Shown here piece by piece: positions 47,539 through 54,935 of a stretch of DNA of 64,000 bases (positions are counted from its first letter, which is position 1; each line of letters begins with the position of its first letter). Made by a program: the position numbers and the translations under genes. The DNA lies in the NCBI GenBank assembly GCA_013298545.1, contig JAAFIA010000005.1, forward strand, positions 39,402 to 103,401, read 5' to 3'. The stretch is from Bacteroidota bacterium. Its GTDB lineage: Bacteria > Bacteroidota > Bacteroidia > Palsa-965. Below the pieces are notes generated by a model. The model searched no databases and was not told the DNA's origin. It was given only the letters and a program-made list of their open reading frames with translations.

Positions 47539-49412
47539 TGAAAAACCTGTTGGCTCGTGTTTTTTTGCTGTTGCTGTTTTCATTAACGGTTTCAGTAGCG
47601 CATGCACAAAATCCAACAGAAGATTCGCTCGATTACAAGCCATCGCCTGACGAACAGTTGGCAGCGCAGTATTATCAAGCAGGAGAATTTGATAAAGCGG
47701 TTGTGTATTATGAGAAGTTGTATGATAAAAATCCCATTTCGATTTATTACAATTATTACCTCAACTGTTTAATCAATACAAAGAGTTTTCGTAAAGCAGA
47801 AAAAGTAGTTACGAAACAAAGTAAACGTTATCCAAACGACCTGCGCTACAAAGTTGATATGGGGCGTGTGCGTCGTGCGGAAGGCGATGAAGCAAAAGCG
47901 AAAAAAGAATTTGATGCGGCCATCAATTCGATTGGAAAATTTACGAGTGCGAATGCGGTCATTGATTTGGCGAATGCGTTTCTGGGATTGAATGAAACGG
48001 ATTTTGCGATCCAGACTTTAGAGAAAGGTCGGCGTGAATTGAGCGGTTCTTATACGTTTGCACTCGAACTCGCCGAAGTGTATGCGCTGAAACGCGATTA
48101 CGCGGCAATGATTAAAGAGTATTTGGATTTGTTGGAACAAGCCGATTATTTCAAGCAGCAAGTGCAAAACGAATTGCAAGCCAAACTCGATGCAGATGCG
48201 GAAGATAAAATTGCCCCTTTGCTCAAAGCCGATTTGTTGCGGCGCTCACAAAAAAATCCGAATCAATTAATTTGGAATGAATTGTTGATGTGGTTGTTTT
48301 TGCAGCAGAAAGATTTTAACGCGGCATTCACACAAGCCAAAGCCATTGACAAACGCCAAAAATTGGAAGGCAAAGAAATCATGGAATTGGCATCAACGGT
48401 TTTGGCCAACAAAGATTACGATGTAGCGCTTGCGTGTTACGATTATGTGATTTCGTTGGGGAAAGAAAGCACGTATTACCGCAAAGCAAGCATGGCGCGT
48501 GTGAATACGCATTACGAGCAAGTGATCAATTCCGTTTCTTATACACAGCCCGATTTGTTGGAGGTAGAAAAAGAAATGGAAACCACATTGACCGAATTGG
48601 GTCGCGATTCGCGTACCGTTCCGCTCATGTTGTCGTTGGCGCATTTGCAAGCGTTTTATTTGTTCAATACCAAGAAAGCGATTACGGTGTTGGAAGAGGC
48701 CATTGCCATTCCGCAAATTTCACCGTATGAGCAAGCGCAATGCAAAGTAGAACTGGGCGATGTGATGTTGCTCGATGGGCAAGTGTGGGAAGCCTCGTTG
48801 TTTTACTCGCAAGTAGAGAAAGCATTTAAACGCGAACCGATTGGACAAGAAGCCAAATACCGCAATGCGAAAATTGCGTTTTACATCGGTGATTTCGAGT
48901 GGGCGCAAACGCAATTGAATGTGTTGAAAGGTGCCACATCCAAACTCATTTCCAACGATGCGATGTATTTGTCTATTTTGATCACCGATAATTTGGCCTT
49001 GGATAGTATTTCAGAGCCGCTCGAATTATTTGCGGAGGCCGATCTGATGTTGTTTCAGAACAATTACAAAATGGCTTCGCAAGCCTTAGATTCGATTGTT
49101 ATTTTATTTCCGAAACATGCGTTGGCCGATGATGTGTTGTTTATGCGTTACCGCATGGCCTACAAACAGCAGCGTTGGGTAGAGGCGGCAGGTTTTCTGC
49201 AACAGATTGTAGATACTTATGGTTGGGATGTTTTAGGCGACGATGCTACGTTTCGTTTGGCCGAATTGTACGATTATAAATTGGGCGATACGAAGAAAGC
49301 GATGGCCTTGTACCAAGATGTGTTGGTGAAATTTCCGGGAAGTTTATTTACGGTTGAGGCGCGCAAGCGTTTCCGTGCGTTGCGTGGCGATAAGCCGGAC
49401 AAAGAGCAATAA
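47535..49412 (+). CDS. Exported tetratricopeptide-repeat protein
   Basis: A 625-residue periplasmic protein: signal peptide (cleaved after VAHA, about residue 24), then many TPR-type helix pairs across the whole length, such as AAQYYQAGEFDKAVVYYEKLY, LPQS-free repeats around 120-250, and TKKAMALYQDVLVKFPGS near the C-terminus. Proteins like this act as scaffolds at the envelope. It is coupled to the upstream lipoprotein gene by a 4-base overlap. It ends just before the repeat-rich segment at 49.4 kb. Confidence 0.8.
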   Translation: MMKNLLARVFLLLLFSLTVSVAHAQNPTEDSLDYKPSPDEQLAAQYYQAGEFDKAVVYYEKLYDKNPISIYYNYYLNCLINTKSFRKAEKVVTKQSKRYPNDLRYKVDMGRVRRAEGDEAKAKKEFDAAINSIGKFTSANAVIDLANAFLGLNETDFAIQTLEKGRRELSGSYTFALELAEVYALKRDYAAMIKEYLDLLEQADYFKQQVQNELQAKLDADAEDKIAPLLKADLLRRSQKNPNQLIWNELLMWLFLQQKDFNAAFTQAKAIDKRQKLEGKEIMELASTVLANKDYDVALACYDYVISLGKESTYYRKASMARVNTHYEQVINSVSYTQPDLLEVEKEMETTLTELGRDSRTVPLMLSLAHLQAFYLFNTKKAITVLEEAIAIPQISPYEQAQCKVELGDVMLLDGQVWEASLFYSQVEKAFKREPIGQEAKYRNAKIAFYIGDFEWAQTQLNVLKGATSKLISNDAMYLSILITDNLALDSISEPLELFAEADLMLFQNNYKMASQALDSIVILFPKHALADDVLFMRYRMAYKQQRWVEAAGFLQQIVDTYGWDVLGDDATFRLAELYDYKLGDTKKAMALYQDVLVKFPGSLFTVEARKRFRALRGDKPDKEQ

Positions 49413-49652
49413 AATTAAATTTGTTGGAGTATATAATAAGGTAGGAAGTTCCAAGTTCCAATTTCCAGATTCCAAATTACTCACACCCGACAAATCTACT
49501 GCGCGAGAGTTGATGTGCCAAGCAGCAAGTTCCAATTTCCAGATTCCCGCACCTGAGCAAATAAAAAATTTCGGGAACTTGAAATCAAGAATGTTGCACC
49601 AAGGCGACGGCATTAAAATCTAGAACTTGAAATTTGAAACTTGGAACTTGGA

Positions 49653-49860
49653 ACTTGTGTTTTTTAAATTTTCTTGTGGAGTTTAAACTCGCTGCGCTCG
49701 TTTTTTTAGACATGAGATATGAGACTACCACACTCTCCGCACTTCGCTCTGTTTCCCCAGCTTTATTTTGTCTTATACCTCACGTCTCAAGTCTGCGCCA
49801 GCATTTCGCGCGCAGAAAGCACAAGCATATCTAAAATATGAATCTGGAACTTGTTATTTG
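49653..49860. repeat. Direct duplication, copy A
   Basis: A unit of about 208 bp running from ACTTGTGTTTTTTAAATT to CTGGAACTTGTTATTTG. It is nearly identical to copy B at 49898-50120, which carries about 13 extra bases after AGACATGAGA. Confidence 0.85.
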
Positions 49861-49897
49861 GAAATTGTTATTTGGAACTTGGAACTTGAAATTTGAA

Positions 49898-50120
49898 ACT
49901 TGTGTTTTTTAAATTTTCTTGTGGAGTTTAAACTCGCTGCGCTCGTTTTTTTAGACATGAGACGCTAGACTTGAGATATGAGACTACCACGCTCTCCGCA
50001 CTTCGCTCTGTTTCCCCAGCTTTATTTTGTCTTATACCTCACGTCCCATGTCTGCGCTAGCATTTCGCGCGCAGAAAACACAAGAATATCTAAAATATAG
50101 AATTTGGAACTTGTTATTTG
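49898..50120. repeat. Direct duplication, copy B
   Basis: The second copy of the unit at 49653-49860, with a short insertion (CGCTAGACTTGAG) and a few substitutions. It leads directly into the heptamer array. Confidence 0.85.
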
Positions 50121-50350
50121 GAACTTGGAACTTGGAACTTGGAACTTGGAACTTGGAATCTGGAACTTGGAATCTGAAACTTGGAATCTGGAACTTGAAA
50201 CTTGGAACTTGAAACTTGGAACTTGGAATCTGGAACTTGAAATTTGGAACTTGGAACTTGGAATCTGAAACTTGGAATCTGGAACTTGAAACTTGGAACT
50301 TGGAATCTGAAACTTGGAACTTGGAATCTGGAACTTGGAATCTGAAACTT
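50120..50350. repeat. Tandem array of 33 heptamers
   Basis: 33 consecutive 7-bp units in perfect register, using only four variants: GGAACTT (16), GGAATCT (9), GAAACTT (7) and GAAATTT (1). The first five are identical; after that the variants alternate irregularly. Both strands are open in some frames because 21 bp encode 7 residues, but the resulting repeats (GTWNLE or SKFQVP) look like by-products. Confidence 0.95.
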
Positions 50351-50354
50351 CCTA

Positions 50355-50720
50355 CTAAACTTCTTCTTCAAACTCAGGAGCCCAAGCGTTGAATAGGGTG
50401 TTGAGGTAAATATTTTCTTCGGGAGTAATGATTTGGTCGGCTTTAACCAGTTGCACCGCAAAATCGAGAAAATGATCGCGTTCTTTGGGAATGGAATCGT
50501 TGTAGAAATCGTTCATGGCTTTGGTAAAATGTTCCATGTATTTTTCTTCGGGCAAGGTGCTTAAAAATTCAATTTCGTTATCGAGATCGACGTGGAAGGG
50601 AAAATTTTCGGTGAGGTAGGCCACAATCACATCGTCTTCGGCAAGGTTAAATTTTCCGTCAACAGCAGATAAAATGAGGAGTAAATGGTAGCCGGCAATG
50701 GGTTTATTGAGTGTGTGCAT
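50355..50720 (-). CDS. TerB-like protein
   Basis: A 121-residue soluble helical protein with the two acidic metal-binding-like motifs of the TerB fold: LSAVDGKFNLAEDDVI (about 17-32) and VKADQIITPEENIYL (about 92-106). TerB domains are linked to tellurite resistance and stress responses, but small stand-alone forms in Bacteroidota have no known role. Its stop codon overlaps the inverted repeat that ends the 915-bp repeat block, so the array may affect its 3' end. Confidence 0.72.
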   Translation of the reverse strand: MHTLNKPIAGYHLLLILSAVDGKFNLAEDDVIVAYLTENFPFHVDLDNEIEFLSTLPEEKYMEHFTKAMNDFYNDSIPKERDHFLDFAVQLVKADQIITPEENIYLNTLFNAWAPEFEEEV

Positions 50721-50890
50721 GGTATTTCGAGCGTTTTGAGGCTTTAAAGGTAGGAGAAAGGGCTTTTTACACGGCGAAAATGAAGAAAAATAAAATAGTT
50801 GAAAAAAAATTTGCAGAATCGGGAAGACTGACTAATTTTGTCCTCCCAAAACGCGGAAATAAACACTTCGCATCAGGGATTTGAAATCAA

Positions 50891-50932
50891 GCGGAAGTAG
50901 CTCATCCCGATGGCTCGGGAGGTAGAGCGTAA
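50891..50932 (+). pseudogene. Broken 5' half copy of tRNA-Gly with a palindrome in the D-loop
   Basis: GCGGAAGTAGCTCA, then the palindrome TCCCGATGGCTCGGGA (50905-50920), then GGTAGAGCGTAA. Compared with the intact gene 9 bases downstream, only GTT of the D-loop is missing and replaced by the palindrome. The copy stops before the anticodon, so it cannot make a tRNA. Confidence 0.88.
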
Positions 50933-50940
50933 ATAGAATA

Positions 50941-51013
50941 GCGGAAGTAGCTCAGTTGGTAGAGCGTAACCTTGCCAAGGTTAAGGTCGCCGGTTCGAGA
51001 CCGGTCTTCCGCT
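50941..51013 (+). tRNA. tRNA-Gly (GCC)
   Basis: A 73-base cloverleaf: acceptor GCGGAAG/CTTCCGC with discriminator T, D-arm GCTCAGTTGGTAGAGC, anticodon loop TTGCCAA with GCC, and T-arm GCCGGTTCGAGACCGGT. CCA is not encoded. It is followed directly by a terminator hairpin. Confidence 0.95.
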
Positions 51014-51014
51014 C

Positions 51015-51041
51015 AAAAGTCCCGCATGAAGCGGGACTTTT
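51015..51041 (+). terminator. Terminator after tRNA-Gly
   Basis: A perfect 11-bp stem AAAAGTCCCGC/GCGGGACTTTT with a 5-base loop. Confidence 0.75.
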
Positions 51042-51075
51042 ACATTAGAACGCAGTTTTCGTTCTTTTTTAGAAT

Positions 51076-51118
51076 GCCTGGGTGGTGGTCCCGATAGCTA
51101 TCGGGAGGTAGCCACGAG
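51076..51118 (+). pseudogene. Broken 5' half copy of tRNA-Leu with a palindrome in the D-loop
   Basis: GCCTGGGTGGTGG, then the perfect palindrome TCCCGATAGCTATCGGGA (51089-51106), then GGTAGCCACGAG. Against the intact gene downstream, AATT of the D-loop is replaced by the palindrome and one base differs. About 20 bases of upstream sequence (TTTCGTTCTTTTTTAGAAT) are duplicated with it. It ends before the anticodon arm is complete. Confidence 0.88.
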
Positions 51119-51151
51119 TAAAGTTTGTATAGTTTCGTTCTTTTTTAGAAT

Positions 51152-51235
51152 GCCTGGGTGGTGGAATTGGTAGACACGAGGGACTTAAAATCCCTTGGCT
51201 TCACGGCCGTACGGGTTCAAGTCCCGTCTCGGGTA
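51152..51235 (+). tRNA. tRNA-Leu (TAA)
   Basis: An 84-base class-II tRNA with a long variable arm: D-arm TGGTGGAATTGGTAGACACG, anticodon arm GGGACTTAAAATCCC with TAA, variable arm around TGGCTTCACGGCCG, and T-arm ACGGGTTCAAGTCCCGT. The acceptor GCCTGGG pairs with CTCGGGT through three G-U pairs, which is weak but workable. Confidence 0.92.
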
Positions 51236-51241
51236 CATTGC

Positions 51242-51284
51242 AAAAGCGGTTCATTTTCGAAAGAAAATGAACCGCTTTTTGTTT
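51242..51284 (+). terminator. Terminator after tRNA-Leu
   Basis: A perfect stem of about 16 bp (AAAAGCGGTTCATTTT with its complement) followed by T-rich sequence. Confidence 0.85.
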
Positions 51285-51494
51285 TTTGAAAAATAGCATG
51301 CAACAGTGTAGTGTATAGATTCTAAGTTCTCATGTTATCTCAACTAGTCCTGTTTTTACGGCGTACATGACTAGTCCTGTAATATTGCGCGATTCCGTTT
51401 TTAATAAAAGGTTGTTGCGGTGGCCGTTGACTGAAAATAAGAATAGAATAGATTAGTTGTATGTATAAGCAACGTTGCTATTGCAAGAAATCCA

Positions 51495-53039
51495 TTATAC
51501 CGTTTCAGCCTTTCTAAGTTCGTCCATGTGTTCTTTCACCGCTCTCAGAAAGACCTCACGAATCGGAATTTTTTCTTTCTTCGATTGCGCCCAGATACGG
51601 ATTTCATTGAGTCCCAATAGCGGGATGGCATCTTTCAATTGTTCTGCAAGAGTATCGAGTTCGGTAATGAGTCTATCGAGTGATGTTGATGCTGCTTTCC
51701 GATCCCCCTTGTTCGCCAACACATCAAGATATTTGAAGATTGAAAGTTCAAAATTGATTTCGTTGCTTTGTTTGTTGAAATGCCGCATCCCAGCTCGGGT
51801 AAGGTATTCATCAAGCCGGTCCTGATCCAGTTCATATTGCAGAACAGGCTGCAACATCCGCGCAAAATCACGAATATCGGTACGCGCTTTCCGATTAGAC
51901 ATGGTGATGATCCGGTAAACAATTTTATTAGCTGAGGCAAAATTTCCACCGAGAAACTCGGCTACGGCAAAATTGCAGAGGTAGGGCAATACCTGACTTT
52001 CTGTGAGCAGCTTTGCATTGTGTGTCAACCAATCATCAATTTCAGGAATGAGTGTGGCTACGGAATCAAACTTTCCCATATTCAGCGCAAGCATAAATTG
52101 ATTGTGATAGAGCATCCGTTGAAAATCACATTGTGCTTCGGTCGAGAGTCCTTTAAACTCTCCCACCATTGAAATGTATGTCCGAGCATCATTCCAGTCA
52201 ACGGGCGAATAATAACATGCTAACTGGTAATACTTGCACATTTGCAACAGCAGTTCAGTTTGATCGATTTGCCATTGAGGATGTTGCTGCCATTCTTTCA
52301 ACAAGGATTGGTAGCGAATCAAAGCCCCCATTGGATTTCGTTCATATAGATCGCGCATGCCAAGAATATTAAAGGCTAACGCTTTTTCTAGATAATGGCC
52401 CGCTTCGCTTAGGCGATGAACGAGTTCGGACTCGGAATGCTCCCGTACTTTGACCTGAACTTCGGGATCGCGGTGATGCAGGTATTGCTGAAAATAAGAA
52501 AGAACAATTTCATGGTGGCTAATGAGGCTACGCAGGTCTTCCATTTTTTTCAACACAGTGATTTCTTCATTTCGAAGTTCGGTCAGTTTATCTCTTTTCT
52601 CTGGCGGATTGTCGTCGGGAATCGTTTTGATTTCCCATTCGATACACTGCAGGGCAAAATGATAACGACTGGTTTCGAGGGCCAATTTTTTTGCCCGTTT
52701 TAGTTGGCGGGCCAGGGGACGTATGAGTTTTTTTCGATGCAAGACAGCAATTTCGTCTAGTGCTGTACGGAGCAGCGAATCAATATCGGCTTCTTTGTGC
52801 AGGATGCGAAGCCCGTCGAGAATCAAGTCTTTGAGGCGATTGGATACCGTATGTAGATTTTGCTGAAACCGATTTTGTTCTAAAGCATTGCCCACAGGCT
52901 GTGCTTTGTTCAATAGATCGAAGAGAATCAGTTGCTGGCTGCTAGATCCAGCACGGGCTTTCCCCATCAGTTTAATGTACCGTTTCTCAGATACAGTAAG
53001 CGAATCAATCCATTTCTTTAATTCATCCGATGCTTCCAT
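51495..53039 (-). CDS. Large helical protein of unknown function, TPR-like
   Basis: A 514-residue soluble protein, almost all helical, starting MEASDELKKWIDSLTVSEKRYIKLMGKA. The SLTxxEKRYxKL start is shared by a family of lone 450-550-residue Bacteroidota proteins that look like TPR-type superhelices. I cannot assign a function; regulatory or scaffold roles are possible. It is divergent from the two-gene unit at 53.2 kb, with a shared 173-base region holding a 15-bp direct repeat. Confidence 0.65.
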   Translation of the reverse strand: MEASDELKKWIDSLTVSEKRYIKLMGKARAGSSSQQLILFDLLNKAQPVGNALEQNRFQQNLHTVSNRLKDLILDGLRILHKEADIDSLLRTALDEIAVLHRKKLIRPLARQLKRAKKLALETSRYHFALQCIEWEIKTIPDDNPPEKRDKLTELRNEEITVLKKMEDLRSLISHHEIVLSYFQQYLHHRDPEVQVKVREHSESELVHRLSEAGHYLEKALAFNILGMRDLYERNPMGALIRYQSLLKEWQQHPQWQIDQTELLLQMCKYYQLACYYSPVDWNDARTYISMVGEFKGLSTEAQCDFQRMLYHNQFMLALNMGKFDSVATLIPEIDDWLTHNAKLLTESQVLPYLCNFAVAEFLGGNFASANKIVYRIITMSNRKARTDIRDFARMLQPVLQYELDQDRLDEYLTRAGMRHFNKQSNEINFELSIFKYLDVLANKGDRKAASTSLDRLITELDTLAEQLKDAIPLLGLNEIRIWAQSKKEKIPIREVFLRAVKEHMDELRKAETV

Positions 53040-53042
53040 AAA

Positions 53043-53124
53043 TTCGGATTGTTTAGTATTTCAGCTACAATTCAGCAAAATACAACAATAAAAATAGAGC
53101 TATCGCCCTTTCGGATTGTTTAGT
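53043..53124. promoter_or_regulatory. 15-bp direct repeat in the divergent region
   Basis: TTCGGATTGTTTAGT occurs at 53043-53057 and again at 53110-53124, 67 bases apart start to start, between the divergent genes at 51.5-53.0 and 53.2 kb. It may be a regulator site. Confidence 0.4.
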
Positions 53125-53212
53125 TGGGAAAAAAAGATGGTTTGAGTCAGGGAAAAACCTGCTGTATTCTCATATCGTCAAATCACAAATAATTAAACCT
53201 GAAAAAAATAAC

Positions 53213-53590
53213 ATGGCTACTACAATTAAATTCAAGTACGATTATTCTATCATCCCTCCACAACCGATTGAGCCTATTAGTACTCTTGAGATTGTATTCG
53301 GAGATGAACGTGTCATTGTCAAAAATCATTCTACTACTGAATCAGCCTCTATGCCCACTATAGGCGCAACAATGACATTGAGCTTTATAGGCACAGATGC
53401 TCCCCCTTTAAACCTGAAAATGGAGTCTAGTGGAGCGACACTTTTGCCTTCAGGTCTCTGGGAGCAATATGCCGGTTACTATCGCTTTCCAAAAAAAATC
53501 CATTCAATGACGATGTATGATGAAGTTACTGTCAACAACGACAACCCCAGCGAAATCGGTGTCGTTTTCGTTGGTACAGGTGGACTGTAA
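53213..53590 (+). CDS. Small beta-rich protein of unknown function
   Basis: A 125-residue protein without a signal peptide, rich in Thr, Ile, Val and Pro and predicted to be a beta sandwich (for example TLEIVFGDERVIVKNHS, ATMTLSFIGTD, SEIGVVFVGTGGL). I recognise no family. It is the first gene of an AT-rich two-gene unit, 29 bases before the helical membrane-active-looking gene. Confidence 0.65.
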   Translation: MATTIKFKYDYSIIPPQPIEPISTLEIVFGDERVIVKNHSTTESASMPTIGATMTLSFIGTDAPPLNLKMESSGATLLPSGLWEQYAGYYRFPKKIHSMTMYDEVTVNNDNPSEIGVVFVGTGGL

Positions 53591-53619
53591 CTCCCCCTAC
53601 CGAAGCAGACAAGCGAATA

Positions 53620-54714
53620 ATGGTTCACGCACTTATTAATATGTTGGATTTATTAGGTATCTTATTAAAGGATCAACCTTCTGCTATAACAAAAGTTACT
53701 AAAAACGAGGCAGAGAAATTGATACGTGATGCAATTATCGCCTATCGGCAAACGTCAAGTTTAAATAAGCTATCACTTGAGCAAGTTCGTAAAGCAATAA
53801 ATAGAATTCACGATAAAGTGTATTCTGATGTTTCAACATTCTTTGATAAGGAAATAGCTGAACAGAGTTTGATGGCTATCTCACAGACCTCATTAGCTGT
53901 GGGTTCTATGTTCACAGCCTTTCCAATAATCTCAGTAATTGCTGATGGCGTAGCACTTGCAACAATGGCTGCGGCTCTGGGTTTGGAGATTGACCTTGAG
54001 GCAGAAGGAGGGAAAATAGTTGCCGAAGCCAATGGCATGAAAATTTCGATTGATAAAGAACCTGAACTTGCACCAGCTAGAGTCTGGAATGATGCTCGAT
54101 CTGCAGAGTTACTAACTCTGGGCAAATTGAACGCAGGAATGAGCAGTTACCGCGGGGATTCGAGTCTTTATTCTTTAATCTTTGCGACAGAAAGCAAAAC
54201 ACCTAACCTCAATGACGATCAATTATTTGCTGCTATCAAACAAATATGCATTGATACAAGCAATTTATCTTCCAATGAACCAGAATTGGGAGATAAATTA
54301 TTTGCGGTTATTTCTGCGGAAAATGATGCAGAAATTCGTCAAGCAGCTCAGAGAATCACTATCATTAGTCAACAAAACGCTCAACTATATGCCAGTATTT
54401 CAGTTTCTGTAGTATTTGGTGCCAAACTAGCATATAATATTTATAAAAATTATGATTCTATAAAAACATCTTGGAATGCAATTCATGGAGGTACAATTCC
54501 TGAGGGTATGACGGGACGTTGGACAAAAACAATGTCAACATGTAATAAAATCAGTGCCGGAGTTGGAGCAGTCGCAGGGATTTTTGGCGCAAGCATAGAA
54601 ATATGGTCGGCAATAAAAACAGCTAAAGAAAAAGAGAATGCTCTAAAGACCATAGATGACAATCGTGATTCGATAGTAAATTATTATGACTCATTACTTT
54701 CCCATGTTCATTGA
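53620..54714 (+). CDS. Helical protein with hydrophobic segments, possible alpha-pore-forming type
   Basis: A 364-residue protein without a signal peptide. It has long amphipathic helices and three uncharged hydrophobic stretches: about 90-120 (SLAVGSMFTAFPIISVIADG onward), about 262-275 (ISVSVVFGAKLAY) and about 310-333 (ISAGVGAVAGIFGASIEIWSA). This layout is seen in alpha-pore-forming toxins, but no family match can be claimed. Codon use is clearly more AT-rich than in the flanking genes, which suggests transfer. It forms a unit with the beta-rich gene upstream and ends at a hairpin. Confidence 0.6.
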   Translation: MVHALINMLDLLGILLKDQPSAITKVTKNEAEKLIRDAIIAYRQTSSLNKLSLEQVRKAINRIHDKVYSDVSTFFDKEIAEQSLMAISQTSLAVGSMFTAFPIISVIADGVALATMAAALGLEIDLEAEGGKIVAEANGMKISIDKEPELAPARVWNDARSAELLTLGKLNAGMSSYRGDSSLYSLIFATESKTPNLNDDQLFAAIKQICIDTSNLSSNEPELGDKLFAVISAENDAEIRQAAQRITIISQQNAQLYASISVSVVFGAKLAYNIYKNYDSIKTSWNAIHGGTIPEGMTGRWTKTMSTCNKISAGVGAVAGIFGASIEIWSAIKTAKEKENALKTIDDNRDSIVNYYDSLLSHVH

Positions 54715-54777
54715 TTTATGTGTAAAAAATGTATAGCAATATATGTTTTTGAGCAGACACTAACTTTCGGCGCAATA

Positions 54778-54816
54778 CAACAAGGCTGTCTAAACAAGAT
54801 GGCCTTGTTTCGTTTT
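54778..54816 (+). terminator. Hairpin after the helical-protein gene
   Basis: An imperfect stem (ACAAGGCTGTCT/AGATGGCCTTGT) with a T-rich 3' side, 64 bases after the stop codon. Confidence 0.5.
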
Positions 54817-54935
54817 AAGAAGATCGTATAAGCACGTGTTTCTCGACAAGTTACAACAAAACATAGTTATTTTGTTAATTCTCTTGTATAACCGTTTGTT
54901 CACTATCTTGCCTATTCTTCGTCCACAACAAAATC

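Larger units (their letters stand above)
49441..50355. repeat. 915-bp repeat block bounded by 10-bp inverted repeats
   Basis: The block starts with GTAGGAAGTT (49441-49450) and ends with its reverse complement AACTTCCTAC (50346-50355), whose last base overlaps the stop of the TerB-like gene. It holds heptamer-like sequence in reverse orientation on the left (49445-49475, 49528-49547), a duplicated 210-220 bp unit in the middle, and a pure heptamer array on the right. No credible gene lies inside. Confidence 0.7.

Noticed and set aside
50120..50350. Possible CRISPR array
   Set aside because: The units are 7 bp without spacers of unique sequence, and no cas gene is present.
50027..50461. Open frames on both strands across the heptamer array, with repeated GTWNLE or SKFQVP segments
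   Set aside because: They arise because three 7-bp units make seven codons. No start site, conserved flank or codon bias supports them, and one overlaps the TerB-like gene.
50891..51118. Two additional functional tRNA genes
   Set aside because: Both copies lack the anticodon, T-arm and 3' acceptor strand and have a palindrome in the D-loop.
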